The notes below the pieces were generated by a model that was given only the letters and a program-made list of their open reading frames with translations, did no database searches and was not told where the DNA came from. 10,653 nucleotides of DNA from Massilia sp. (GTDB lineage Bacteria; Pseudomonadota; Gammaproteobacteria; Burkholderiales; Burkholderiaceae_D), in NCBI GenBank assembly GCA_003484545.1, contig DNCF01000516.1, forward strand, positions 545-11,197. Reading direction: 5' to 3'. The position numbers and the translations under genes were made by a program. Below, piece after piece: positions 1 through 5,618 of the stretch (positions are counted from its first letter, which is position 1; every line of letters begins with the position of its first letter).

Positions 1-81
1 CGTCTCGCCGTACTAGCGTACTGTCTTCGCCGCTGCGCCGGATGGCCGTACCCCTTGCCCTGACAGTTTTGTTAGGCGCTC

Positions 82-603
82 TTAATCCTCCAGCACCAGC
101 CGCATCGGCTGCAGCATCAGGCTTGATCCGGGCCGCATCGGCACTGGGGCGTTCACCGCCCTGAATCCGGCCCGTTCGTACAGGCGGGCAGCGGCCGAGT
201 TGCCGCGCGTGACCTCGAGCTCGACGAAACGTGCGTTGCGCTCGCGCGCCCAGCCCAGCGCCGTGTCCAGCAAGCCCCTGGCCACGCCGCGTCCACGGCA
301 TTCCGGCGCCACCCACATCTGGTAGAGGTGCACCAGCGCCGGGTTGACCCCATCCATCTTGGCCCATACCAGGCCGGCGGCCTTGCCGTCGAGCTCGGCC
401 ACCAGCGGACAATCCTTGCCCGAGACCGCCGCCGTCGCCAGGCGCGCGGCCCATTCCTCGGGCGTGCGCGCGCTTTCGGCGCCCAGCGTGCTGTAGAAGG
501 CGTCGGGAGACTCGGCCAGCGAGCGCAGGCGCAGGTCGCGGTAGGCGGCCCATTCGTCCGGATACAGCGGACGGATCAGGGGAGCGGAGCGTGGTGCATT
601 CAT
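82..603 (-). CDS. GNAT family N-acetyltransferase
   Basis: This is a single-domain GNAT acetyltransferase of 173 residues, the usual size. Such enzymes move an acetyl group from acetyl-CoA to an amine; the substrate here cannot be read from the sequence. The acetyl-CoA binding motif A is clear near residues 95-110: the beta-strand HLYQMWVAPE is followed by the pyrophosphate loop RGRGVARGLL. Motif B follows with ELEVTRGNSAAARLYERAGF, where the conserved N, A, Y and GF are all present. I place the start at ATG 603. A TTG three codons upstream (612) is in frame, but it would lie almost at the predicted transcription start. No clear Shine-Dalgarno precedes the ATG. A near-consensus promoter lies just upstream, so the gene is probably transcribed alone, apart from the oxidoreductase behind it. 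The family is confident and the function open. Confidence 0.9.
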   Translation of the reverse strand: MNAPRSAPLIRPLYPDEWAAYRDLRLRSLAESPDAFYSTLGAESARTPEEWAARLATAAVSGKDCPLVAELDGKAAGLVWAKMDGVNPALVHLYQMWVAPECRGRGVARGLLDTALGWARERNARFVELEVTRGNSAAARLYERAGFRAVNAPVPMRPGSSLMLQPMRLVLED

Positions 604-613
604 GACAGGCAAA

Positions 614-640
614 TAGTATTTTTATATTGCAACAATACTA
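614..640. promoter_or_regulatory. Nested dyad over the GNAT promoter, probable operator
   Basis: Two inverted repeats are nested over the -10 box and spacer. The outer pair is TAGTATT (614-620) and AATACTA (634-640), a perfect 7-bp match. The inner pair is TATTG (625-629) and CAATA (633-637) around CAA. Their centres differ by four bases (627 and 631). The inner dyad resembles AT-rich sites bound by MarR-type dimeric repressors; this assignment is inference. A repressor bound here would block RNA polymerase directly. No regulator gene lies beside it. Confidence 0.5.
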
Positions 641-649
641 CCATGTCAA
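621..649 (-). promoter_or_regulatory. Sigma-70 promoter of the GNAT gene
   Basis: On the minus strand TTGACA (649-644) is followed after exactly 17 bases by TATAAA (626-621). The -35 matches consensus fully and the -10 in five of six positions. Transcription would start near 613-615, which leaves a leader of only about 10-12 bases before ATG 603. This makes it one of the two best promoters in the window. Confidence 0.75.
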
Positions 650-671
650 CGCACTGCATGTTCAATATCCC

Positions 672-747
672 GGCCGCGGCGCATTTCCGGGCGCGGCGCA
701 TTTGGGGCGTGGCTTATTTTGGGCGTGGCTTATTTAGGGCGTGGATT
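672..747. repeat. Degenerate tandem repeat, about 16-bp unit, five copies
   Basis: Five consecutive units start at 672, 689, 705, 721 and 737. Two (705-719 and 721-735) are identical over 15 bases, GGGCGTGGCTTATTT. The two left-hand units read GGCCGCGGCGCATTT and GGGCGCGGCGCATTT, and the fifth is partial (GGGCGTGGATT). The array lies between the GNAT promoter and the oxidoreductase gene and runs through that gene's stop codon, so the last residues of the protein (PRPK) are repeat-encoded. Copy number may vary by replication slippage. Confidence 0.7.
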
Positions 748-1800
748 CTGCAGGCGCGCACCGGGCGGCGCGACGCGTCCGGCGCGCAGGTCGCCCACCG
801 TCAGCGCCACCGCGCGCGCCACGTTGCGCACCTCTTCCTGGAAAGCGGTGTCGCGGTCGAGCGTCTCGTGGCTTTCCGCATAGGATTCGTAGTAGCCGAC
901 GAAGCGGTCGAGCTGGCCGAAGCTGCCCGAGTCGACCAGTCCCATCCAGTTCAGCCAGTCCGACAGTGAGCGCCGGGTACCCTCGATGCCGGCGACGTCG
1001 CCGTGCACCACCAGGCCGAAGGCGCGCCCGGCCAGGTGTTTCGGATAGTCCCAGCCGTCCAGCTCGATGCGCTTGGCCTTCGCGGCGTCCTTGCCCCCGG
1101 TCGAGCTCGGGTCGGGATTGCCGCCGTCGGCGCAGACCAGGCGGTCGATCATCAGCTTGAGGACGGCCGGCGCCTGGTACCAGTAGACCGGCGTCAGGAT
1201 GATGACGCCGTGCGCCGCCACCCAGCGCTCGTAGATCTCGTTCATCCAGTCGCCGGTCTGGCGCTCGGCGTGGTTCGGATAGCAGCTGCAGGGCCAGTGG
1301 CACAGCGGCATGGCGGTCGAGACGCAGGCCTTGCAGGGGTGGATGTGGCGGTCGTAGTCGGAAATGATGCGGCTCAGGTCGAGCACGTCGGTCTCGACGC
1401 CCTGGGCGGCCAGGGTGTCGCGCGCGAGTTGGGTCAGGCGCCAGGTCTTCGAGATCTCGCCCGGGCAGCTGCCGTCGTTGCGCGCGGCGCCGTTGATCAG
1501 GAGGATGCGGCTGGGCGTGGCGGGGTCCTTCTGGCGCGCCTCGGCCGCGAGCAGGCGCTCGTGGGCTTCCTTCCATTCGATCGACAGGTCGTAGTCGGGA
1601 TCGGCGAAGCCGGGGCCGGCCTTCACCGTGCGCGGCGCCTTGCGCTTGTCGTGGTAGGCCTGCCAGGCCACTTCCTCGACCGCCGCCAGTTGTTCCGCCA
1701 CCGCCTCGAAAGCCGGATCGAAGAACTGGTCGATGAACTTGCGGTGGAATTCTTCCCGCTCCAGCCTTGGACCCGCCTGGCCCTTGCGCACCGTCGTCAT
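730..1800 (-). CDS. NAD(P)H-dependent flavodoxin-fold oxidoreductase (FMN reductase-like) with cysteine cluster
   Basis: This is a 356-residue protein of the NADPH-dependent FMN reductase / flavodoxin-like superfamily. The fold begins near residue 98 with the beta-strand and phosphate loop RILLINGAARNDGSCPGE. The second flavin-contacting loop is at about 200-212 (VIILTPVYWYQAPAVLK), and LMIDRLVCADGG follows. About 95 residues precede the fold; they are charged, mostly helical in look, and not recognisable as a known domain. Residues 156-173 hold five cysteines (156, 159, 167, 171, 173) in the pattern CX2CX7CX3CXC, which recalls iron-sulfur flavoproteins but does not match their classic motif. 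The ATG at 1800 is preceded at five bases by GGGGAG (1811-1806), an excellent ribosome binding site. It lies downstream of the TPR gene's terminator, so it is probably a separate unit. Fold confident; substrate and any metal centre unknown. Confidence 0.85.
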   Translation of the reverse strand: MTTVRKGQAGPRLEREEFHRKFIDQFFDPAFEAVAEQLAAVEEVAWQAYHDKRKAPRTVKAGPGFADPDYDLSIEWKEAHERLLAAEARQKDPATPSRILLINGAARNDGSCPGEISKTWRLTQLARDTLAAQGVETDVLDLSRIISDYDRHIHPCKACVSTAMPLCHWPCSCYPNHAERQTGDWMNEIYERWVAAHGVIILTPVYWYQAPAVLKLMIDRLVCADGGNPDPSSTGGKDAAKAKRIELDGWDYPKHLAGRAFGLVVHGDVAGIEGTRRSLSDWLNWMGLVDSGSFGQLDRFVGYYESYAESHETLDRDTAFQEEVRNVARAVALTVGDLRAGRVAPPGARLQNPRPK

Positions 1801-1805
1801 GCCGC

Positions 1806-1829
1806 CTCCCCATTGATGACGCGATTATC
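1806..1829 (-). promoter_or_regulatory. Ribosome binding site and possible -10 box of the oxidoreductase gene
   Basis: On the minus strand GATAAT (1829-1824) resembles a -10 box, and GGGGAG (1811-1806) is a strong ribosome binding site five bases before the ATG. I see no convincing -35 hexamer 16-18 bases upstream of GATAAT, so the promoter part is weak. The ribosome site is secure. Confidence 0.35.
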
Positions 1830-1877
1830 GGCCCGGCCGGGCAGGGCGGCTGTACGTTGACGCACGGTTGGGAGCGT

Positions 1878-1913
1878 AAAAAAAAGCGGGCGGCGCTCGC
1901 AGCGCTCGCCCGC
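1878..1913 (-). terminator. Rho-independent terminator of the TPR gene
   Basis: The stem pairs CGCCCGC (1907-1913) with GCGGGCG (1886-1892), and GCGC (1902-1905) with GCGC (1893-1896), with one bulged base at 1906 and a five-base loop. On the minus strand it is followed at once by eight T (1885-1878). It lies 27 bases after the TPR stop codon and separates that gene from the oxidoreductase. Confidence 0.85.
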
Positions 1914-1940
1914 CTTTCGCGGTCCGAAAGGCTTGGCGCC

Positions 1941-3257
1941 TTACTGACCGGCTGGAGCCGCGGCCGCGGTCGCCTGGGCGCCGGCCGGCTTGTTCAGCAG
2001 CATGACCCACAGGCGGGCCGCGTCGGCGTAGCCGCCGCTCGCCTTCACGCTCTCGAAGGTCTTGATCGCCTCGTCCTTGCGGCCGGCCTTGGACTGGGCG
2101 ATGCCCAGGCGCAGCTTGGCTTCGTCAGGCTGCTTCAGGCCGCCCTTGGCGATACCCTGCTGGATGAAACCGATGCCCTTGTCGTGCTGGCCCATGGTGG
2201 AGTAGGCCCAGCCCAGGTTGACCAGGCCGGCGCCGTTCTTCGACTTGGCGGCCGAAGCCTCGCCGCTGGCGATGTTCTTGGCGTCGTCGGCGGCCTGCTT
2301 GTTGGCGCGGTCGCGCAGCTGGCCATGGGCCTTGGCGTTCGCGCCCTTGCCCAGCACGCCCGCGGCGTAGCCGGCGTCCATCACGTTCTTCGCTTCGGTC
2401 GGGAAGCCGTCGCGCAGGGCGGTCTCGGCCAGGTCGACGTAGTCTTCCTCGCGCATGGTCTTGGTGGCGGCGAACAGCAGGCGCAGCACGGTCATGTAGT
2501 TGTCCTGGCTGAAGCCCGGCTTCTTGATGACGCCGACGCGGATCAGTTCGTTCCAGTACTCGTCGCTCGGGTAATAGGTGACCATTTTCTCGACGGCGCT
2601 GGCGTAGCCGGCGGTGTCCTTCGATTCATGGGTGGAGCTGAGCAGGAGCTTCATGTCTTCCTGGCTCGGGGCTTTGCCGGCCTTTTCGGCGTCGGCAATG
2701 ACTTGCTGCAGTTCGGTCTTGGCGCCGGCGTAGTCCTTGTTCAGGTACAGGGCGCGCACCAGCAGCGGACGCGCGGTGGTCATGTCGCCGCCCAGCTCCT
2801 GGTAACGCTTGAGCTGCTCGACGGTGGCGCCGTAGTTCTTCGCCTTGTACTGGATGTCGGCGATCGCCAGCACCAGCTTGGCCTGCGATTCCTTCGGCTC
2901 GAAGCCGGACTTGATGACTTCCTCGGCGGCGCTCGCGACGCCCGCGTCGTTGCCGCTGATCGAGGCCAGCACCATCTTCACGCGGTTCACCGCATAGGTT
3001 TCGTACGGGGTCTTGTTCGGGATCGCTTCCGCCTGGTTGACGCGGTTCTGCAGTTCGGCGGTGTTCTTGGCGGCGACCAGTTGCTGGACCTGGTTCGAAT
3101 CGATCAGCTTGTACAGTTCCGGACGCACGGTGTTGGCCGGGGCGGCTGCGGCGTTCTCGGTTCGTTGGGCATGGGCGCTCGTCATCAGGGCAGGCGCGCT
3201 GTTCAGGCCGACGGCAGCCAGCAGCAGGCAAAGGCGAGCGAGGCGGAATTGGGACAT
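1941..3257 (-). CDS. Secreted tetratricopeptide-repeat protein
   Basis: This is a 438-residue helical repeat protein exported by the Sec route. A typical signal peptide covers residues 1-30: a basic start (SQFRLAR), a hydrophobic core (LCLLLAAVGL) and a cleavage site after AHA, before QRTEN. The mature part is rich in alanine and paired helices. The clearest TPR units lie in the last quarter, at GLVNLGWAYSTMGQHDKGIG and KLRLGIAQSKAGRKDEAIKT. The tail is low-complexity alanine with Q, P and G. There is no lipobox, transmembrane helix or enzyme motif, so it is probably a periplasmic scaffold or part of an envelope complex; its partner is unknown. ATG 3257 is chosen over an in-frame upstream ATG (3335) because it starts the signal peptide and follows AGAAGGA (3270-3264). 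The gene stands alone, with a control region upstream and a terminator downstream. Confidence 0.85.
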   Translation of the reverse strand: MSQFRLARLCLLLAAVGLNSAPALMTSAHAQRTENAAAAPANTVRPELYKLIDSNQVQQLVAAKNTAELQNRVNQAEAIPNKTPYETYAVNRVKMVLASISGNDAGVASAAEEVIKSGFEPKESQAKLVLAIADIQYKAKNYGATVEQLKRYQELGGDMTTARPLLVRALYLNKDYAGAKTELQQVIADAEKAGKAPSQEDMKLLLSSTHESKDTAGYASAVEKMVTYYPSDEYWNELIRVGVIKKPGFSQDNYMTVLRLLFAATKTMREEDYVDLAETALRDGFPTEAKNVMDAGYAAGVLGKGANAKAHGQLRDRANKQAADDAKNIASGEASAAKSKNGAGLVNLGWAYSTMGQHDKGIGFIQQGIAKGGLKQPDEAKLRLGIAQSKAGRKDEAIKTFESVKASGGYADAARLWVMLLNKPAGAQATAAAAPAGQ

Positions 3258-3333
3258 GAATGATCCTTCTAAAAGTTGAGCGGTAGGAAATCCGCGGCAA
3301 GATGGCGATTTTGCCAACCTTGAACAAACGCGC

Positions 3334-3342
3334 ATTGTCCCA
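3334..3342 (-). promoter_or_regulatory. Possible extended -10 promoter of the TPR gene
   Basis: On the minus strand TGGGACAAT (3342-3334) reads as an extended -10 (TGn plus GACAAT) followed by GCGCG. The acpP promoter in this window has the same layout, TGATAAAAT followed by GCGCGC. The expected -35 region has no good hexamer, as expected for an extended -10 or an activated promoter. The leader would be about 70 bases. Confidence 0.35.
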
Positions 3343-3359
3343 TAAAACGGCCGGGACCT

Positions 3360-3379
3360 TGCGGCGCAATTGTGCCGCA
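3360..3379. promoter_or_regulatory. Near-perfect 20-bp palindrome at the TPR promoter
   Basis: The arms TGCGGC (3360-3365) and GCCGCA (3374-3379) flank a core whose central CAATTG is itself symmetric. Only one base pair of the ten breaks the symmetry (3366/3373). It covers roughly the -35 to -50 zone of the proposed TPR promoter, the usual place for an activator. The protein that binds it is unknown. Confidence 0.4.
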
Positions 3380-3402
3380 GGGCGCGCGCTTGCGGTGGCG
3401 CG

Positions 3403-3452
3403 GTTACATTGCGTTACCGAGCAATTCGCGGGATTGAATCAGGGTAACGCAA
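3403..3452. repeat. Inverted repeat with inner hairpin and tandem GTAAC half-sites
   Basis: TTGCGTTACC (3409-3418) and GGTAACGCAA (3443-3452) are perfect 10-bp arms around 24 bases. Those 24 bases hold a smaller hairpin, CAATTC (3422-3427) with GGATTG (3431-3436). On the minus strand GTAAC also occurs twice at a 10-bp step (3417-3413 and 3407-3403), a spacing typical of OmpR/PhoB-type response regulator sites. The element lies just after the stop codon of the chimeric ORF and upstream of the TPR promoter. No T tract follows, so I do not call it an intrinsic terminator. Confidence 0.45.
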
Positions 3453-3467
3453 CGCTTCCCGCCGTGA

Positions 3468-4109
3468 TCAGAAGCCCGGCACCGGGCAGCGGCCCTCGGC
3501 CTCGATCTCGCCGGCCAGCCAGGCGTTGACCGCGTCGAGCGCGGGCGCCGCGAAGCCATAGGTCATCAGGGCCGGGGCGTCGAAGTCGAGCGCCTGGTAG
3601 GGGTTCCACAGCGCCAGGTGCAGGTCCGGGCGCCAGTTCTTGCGCGCGTTGTCGCCGTAGCGGCGGCGCGAGGTCGAGGCCAGGATCGTGAAGCGGCCGT
3701 CCTGGGGCAGGGTGTTCCAGTCGAAGCTCTCCGCGTCGGCGAAGGTGACCAGGTCGACCTCGAACAGGCGGCCGAGCGAGGCGGCGATGCCGGCGGCCGG
3801 CACGCCGGCTTCCGAGACCAGGCCGGCATCCTCGCCCGCCAGCAGCGGTTCGAGCAGGGCGGAGAGGGCGGCGGCCGGCGTGTTCACGTTCAGCTCGGCG
3901 ATGCGGATTTCCTGCAGCGGACGCGCCAGCGGATGGTCGATCGCAACCAGTTTCAGGAAGGCGCGCGCTGTCTTGGCGTTCTCGGCCACGAAATAGCCGA
4001 GTTGCGAGGTGAGCGCCTGTACCTGGCCGGGCAGGACGTGGTTCAGGGCGCCGGGCTGGGCGTCGGTGGGGCCGAGGGTGTTCGGGATCAGGAAGAGGGT
4101 ACCGGGCAT
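3468..4109 (-). CDS. Chimeric ORF: RsmI-like methyltransferase N-terminus joined to a GH3-like C-terminus
   Basis: The ORF codes for 213 residues in two unrelated parts. Residues 1-105 (GTLFLIPNTLG, then YFVAENAKTARAFLKLV, LQEIRIAELNVNTP and DAGLVSEAGVPA) match the N-terminal domain of the RsmI-like SAM-dependent methyltransferases often found beside maf in Burkholderiales. These proteins run to about 240 residues and continue through a SAM-binding loop of the type GxPxxxDPG. Here the homology stops inside that loop. The rest (about 107-213) resembles the end of a family 3 glycoside hydrolase: a strand HLALWNPYQALD, then APALMTYGFAAPALDAVNAWLAGEIEAEG and a closing CPVPGF. The frame is open across the join. 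With the SAM site broken and no glycosidase active site, it is unlikely to be an enzyme. It follows maf by 18 bases and has no clear ribosome binding site. It could be a decaying remnant left by a deletion, or an assembly error. The first half is confident, the GH3 match moderate. Confidence 0.65.
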   Translation of the reverse strand: MPGTLFLIPNTLGPTDAQPGALNHVLPGQVQALTSQLGYFVAENAKTARAFLKLVAIDHPLARPLQEIRIAELNVNTPAAALSALLEPLLAGEDAGLVSEAGVPAAGIAASLGRLFEVDLVTFADAESFDWNTLPQDGRFTILASTSRRRYGDNARKNWRPDLHLALWNPYQALDFDAPALMTYGFAAPALDAVNAWLAGEIEAEGRCPVPGF

Positions 4110-4127
4110 ATTCTTGAATTAAAGGGA

Positions 4128-4742
4128 TCAAACGCCGAAGAAAGGCATGCCGGCGCGGCGCAGCATGCCGGTCAGGGCGATCAGGGGCAGGCCGGTGAGG
4201 GCGGTCGGGTCGGTCGAGCCGATCCGTTCGAGCAGGGCGATGCCCAGGCCCTCGTTCTTGGCGCTGCCGGCGCAGTCGTAGGGTTGCTCGATGCGCAGGT
4301 AGGCGTCGAGCTCGGCGTCGGGCAAATCGCGGAAACGCACGAAGACTTGCACATTCTCGACCTGGGCCGCCGCGGCCGGATCGGCCACGCGGCCGTCCCA
4401 CAGGCACAGCGCCGTATGGAACACGACCTCGCGGCCGCGCATCTTTTGCAGCTGGGCCAGGGCGTTCGCATGATTGCCGGGCTTGCCGATCTGTTCGCCG
4501 TCGAGCGTGGCGACCTGGTCCGAGCCGATCACGAGCGCACCCGGCTGCAGGGTGGCCACGGCCTCGGCCTTGGCGCGCGCCAGGCGCAGTGCGGTCTCCT
4601 CCGGCGCCTCGCCGGGCAGCGGCGTCTCGTCGACGTGGGGCGCGATCGCCTCGAAATGCAGGTGCAGGCGCGAGAGCAGGTCGCGGCGGTAGGCGGAGCT
4701 GGAGGCGAGGATGAGGCGCGGAGCGGCGGAACTTGGTATCAT
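4128..4742 (-). CDS. yceF: Maf/YceF family nucleotide pyrophosphatase
   Basis: This is a 204-residue Maf-family hydrolase, which cleaves a nucleoside triphosphate to its monophosphate and pyrophosphate. The YceF branch prefers 7-methyl-GTP and is thought to keep modified nucleotides out of RNA and DNA. The first motif, LILASSSAYRRDLLSRL (residues 10-26), binds phosphate. DETP follows at 38-41, and GSDQ at 73-76 holds the catalytic aspartate (D75). CAGSAKNEG at 157-165 and TGLPLIAL at 183-190 are the later conserved blocks. CAGS with GSDQ, rather than the YhdE/Maf pattern, points to YceF. I start at ATG 4742; the frame is open to 4820, but the extra residues do not look like the family. Upstream, divergently, lies yceD, the usual neighbour. 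Downstream, 18 bases on, is the chimeric ORF. Confidence 0.9.
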   Translation of the reverse strand: MIPSSAAPRLILASSSAYRRDLLSRLHLHFEAIAPHVDETPLPGEAPEETALRLARAKAEAVATLQPGALVIGSDQVATLDGEQIGKPGNHANALAQLQKMRGREVVFHTALCLWDGRVADPAAAAQVENVQVFVRFRDLPDAELDAYLRIEQPYDCAGSAKNEGLGIALLERIGSTDPTALTGLPLIALTGMLRRAGMPFFGV

Positions 4743-4888
4743 GGCGGCCTGGGTCGAGGATTCATAAGTAAAACAGATAGATAACGCTTCCCGGCAAGCC
4801 AAGCTTATAAATTGCGGCACGCTTGATCAGGCCAGTGGGCGCTTCGGCAACAGGCGAGGGCGCAGCGGCCAAAAAATCGCGTAAGTCT

Positions 4889-4918
4889 TTGACTGTGCGG
4901 GGACAAGCCTGTTATTAT
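4889..4918 (+). promoter_or_regulatory. Sigma-70 promoter of yceD
   Basis: TTGACT (4889-4894) is followed after 18 bases by TATTAT (4913-4918), with a TG one base before the -10 (extended -10). Transcription would start near 4925, about 22 bases before the yceD ATG. It lies in the 204-base gap between divergent maf and yceD and probably starts transcription of the ribosomal protein / fatty acid cluster. Confidence 0.75.
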
Positions 4919-4946
4919 CGCAGGTTTTCCGGGGACGTTTTCTGCA

Positions 4947-5444
4947 ATGAGCGCTTTTGTCATCGACGCCTTTGAATTTTGCCGCAACAATGGCTATCGC
5001 GAAGGGGTGACGCCGGTTGCGGAAATGACGCGCCTGGTCGCCGACTGCGCCGACAACAGCGGCGAGATCGCCTGGTCCATCCAGGGCGGCACCACCCCGC
5101 AGGGCTACCCGACGATGACCCTGTCCGTGTCGGGTCCCGTCCAGCTGGTGTGCCAGCGTTGCCTGACCCCGTTCGGCTACCGCATCGATTCGTCCACCCA
5201 GCTGGTGCTGGGCCGCGACGACGAGGAAGCCGACCAGATCGAGGAAATCCTCGACGACGAAAGTATCGACGTGATCGTCGGCAGCCGCGAATGCGACATT
5301 CGCCAGCTGCTGGAAGACGAAGCCCTGCTGGCCCTGCCGCAGGCGCCGAAACACGAGCAGTGCCCCGACACCAGCCTGTTGGAGTCGCTGAAGTCCGAAA
5401 AGGTCTCGCCCTTCGCCGGCTTGAAGAACCTGAAATCCGAATAA
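4947..5444 (+). CDS. yceD: YceD family protein (DUF177, 23S rRNA accumulation protein)
   Basis: This is a 165-residue protein of the YceD/DUF177 family, which sits directly upstream of rpmF in most bacteria. The family is needed for normal 23S rRNA levels and is thought to act in 50S ribosome assembly. The characteristic cysteine motif is CQRCLTPF (C69, C72) inside the beta-rich centre. A later acidic segment (about 91-108) leads to EDEALLALPQAPKHEQCPD with C139, which may complete a metal site. The end, PFAGLKNLKSE, matches the usual family ending (PFAxLxxLK). Length is normal. The ATG at 4947 lies about 10 bases after GGGGA. The gap to rpmF is 174 bases and carries a long stem-loop and a second promoter. 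Confidence 0.92.
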   Translation: MSAFVIDAFEFCRNNGYREGVTPVAEMTRLVADCADNSGEIAWSIQGGTTPQGYPTMTLSVSGPVQLVCQRCLTPFGYRIDSSTQLVLGRDDEEADQIEEILDDESIDVIVGSRECDIRQLLEDEALLALPQAPKHEQCPDTSLLESLKSEKVSPFAGLKNLKSE

Positions 5445-5481
5445 GTAGTAGCAGTTGTAGTACGTCAGAACGTGTCAAACG

Positions 5482-5570
5482 CGTGCACAGTCGAGTATGT
5501 CAGGGCAGCGTTTCATACAGAGTCGGCAATCGAAGGATTGCCGGTGGGATACTCGATGCGCATGTTTTTT
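5482..5570 (+). terminator. Long stem-loop with T tract between yceD and rpmF (terminator or attenuator)
   Basis: A perfect 8-bp stem, TCGAGTAT (5491-5498) with ATACTCGA (5549-5556), extends outward through 5482-5486 pairing with 5560-5564, with one bulge and one mismatch between. The closing pair is followed immediately by six T (5565-5570). Inside lies a second perfect 8-bp hairpin, CGGCAATC (5524-5531) with GATTGCCG (5536-5543) around GAAG. It would reduce read-through from yceD into rpmF. The loop is large for a plain terminator, so a regulated leader or processing site is possible. Confidence 0.5.
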
Positions 5571-5582
5571 GCAAATCGAATG

Positions 5583-5591
5583 TGTTAGAAT
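5583..5591 (+). promoter_or_regulatory. Extended -10 promoter of rpmF
   Basis: TGTTAGAAT (TG, one base, TAGAAT) lies 28 bases before the rpmF ATG. The -35 zone (5563-5568) is only T-rich, as is common for extended -10 promoters. The predicted start near 5598 leaves a leader of about 20 bases holding AGGAG. It sits just after the T tract of the stem-loop, so rpmF can be transcribed even if read-through stops there. Confidence 0.5.
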
Positions 5592-5618
5592 TTTAGAACT
5601 TTAGTATTAGGAGTCATC

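Noticed and set aside
328..969. A 213-codon plus-strand frame opposite the GNAT gene
   Set aside because: It runs through the repeat array and GNAT promoter and has no motif.
1767..3263. A 498-codon open frame on the plus strand
   Set aside because: It is antisense to the TPR gene, repeats V, G, L, A and H in a way typical of GC-rich shadow frames, and has no domain-like pattern. The minus-strand gene has a signal peptide, ribosome site and terminator.
3439..4407. A 322-codon minus-strand frame over the chimeric ORF and maf
   Set aside because: Arginine-, proline- and alanine-rich shadow frame overlapping two supported genes.
3618..4784. A 388-codon plus-strand frame opposite maf and the chimeric ORF
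   Set aside because: Antisense shadow with low-complexity G, A, Q and R composition; maf on the other strand is unambiguous.
4743..4860. A minus-strand promoter for maf
   Set aside because: Several AT-rich words exist (such as TTTATAAG and TATCTA), but none has a fitting partner at 16-18 bases, so I list none.
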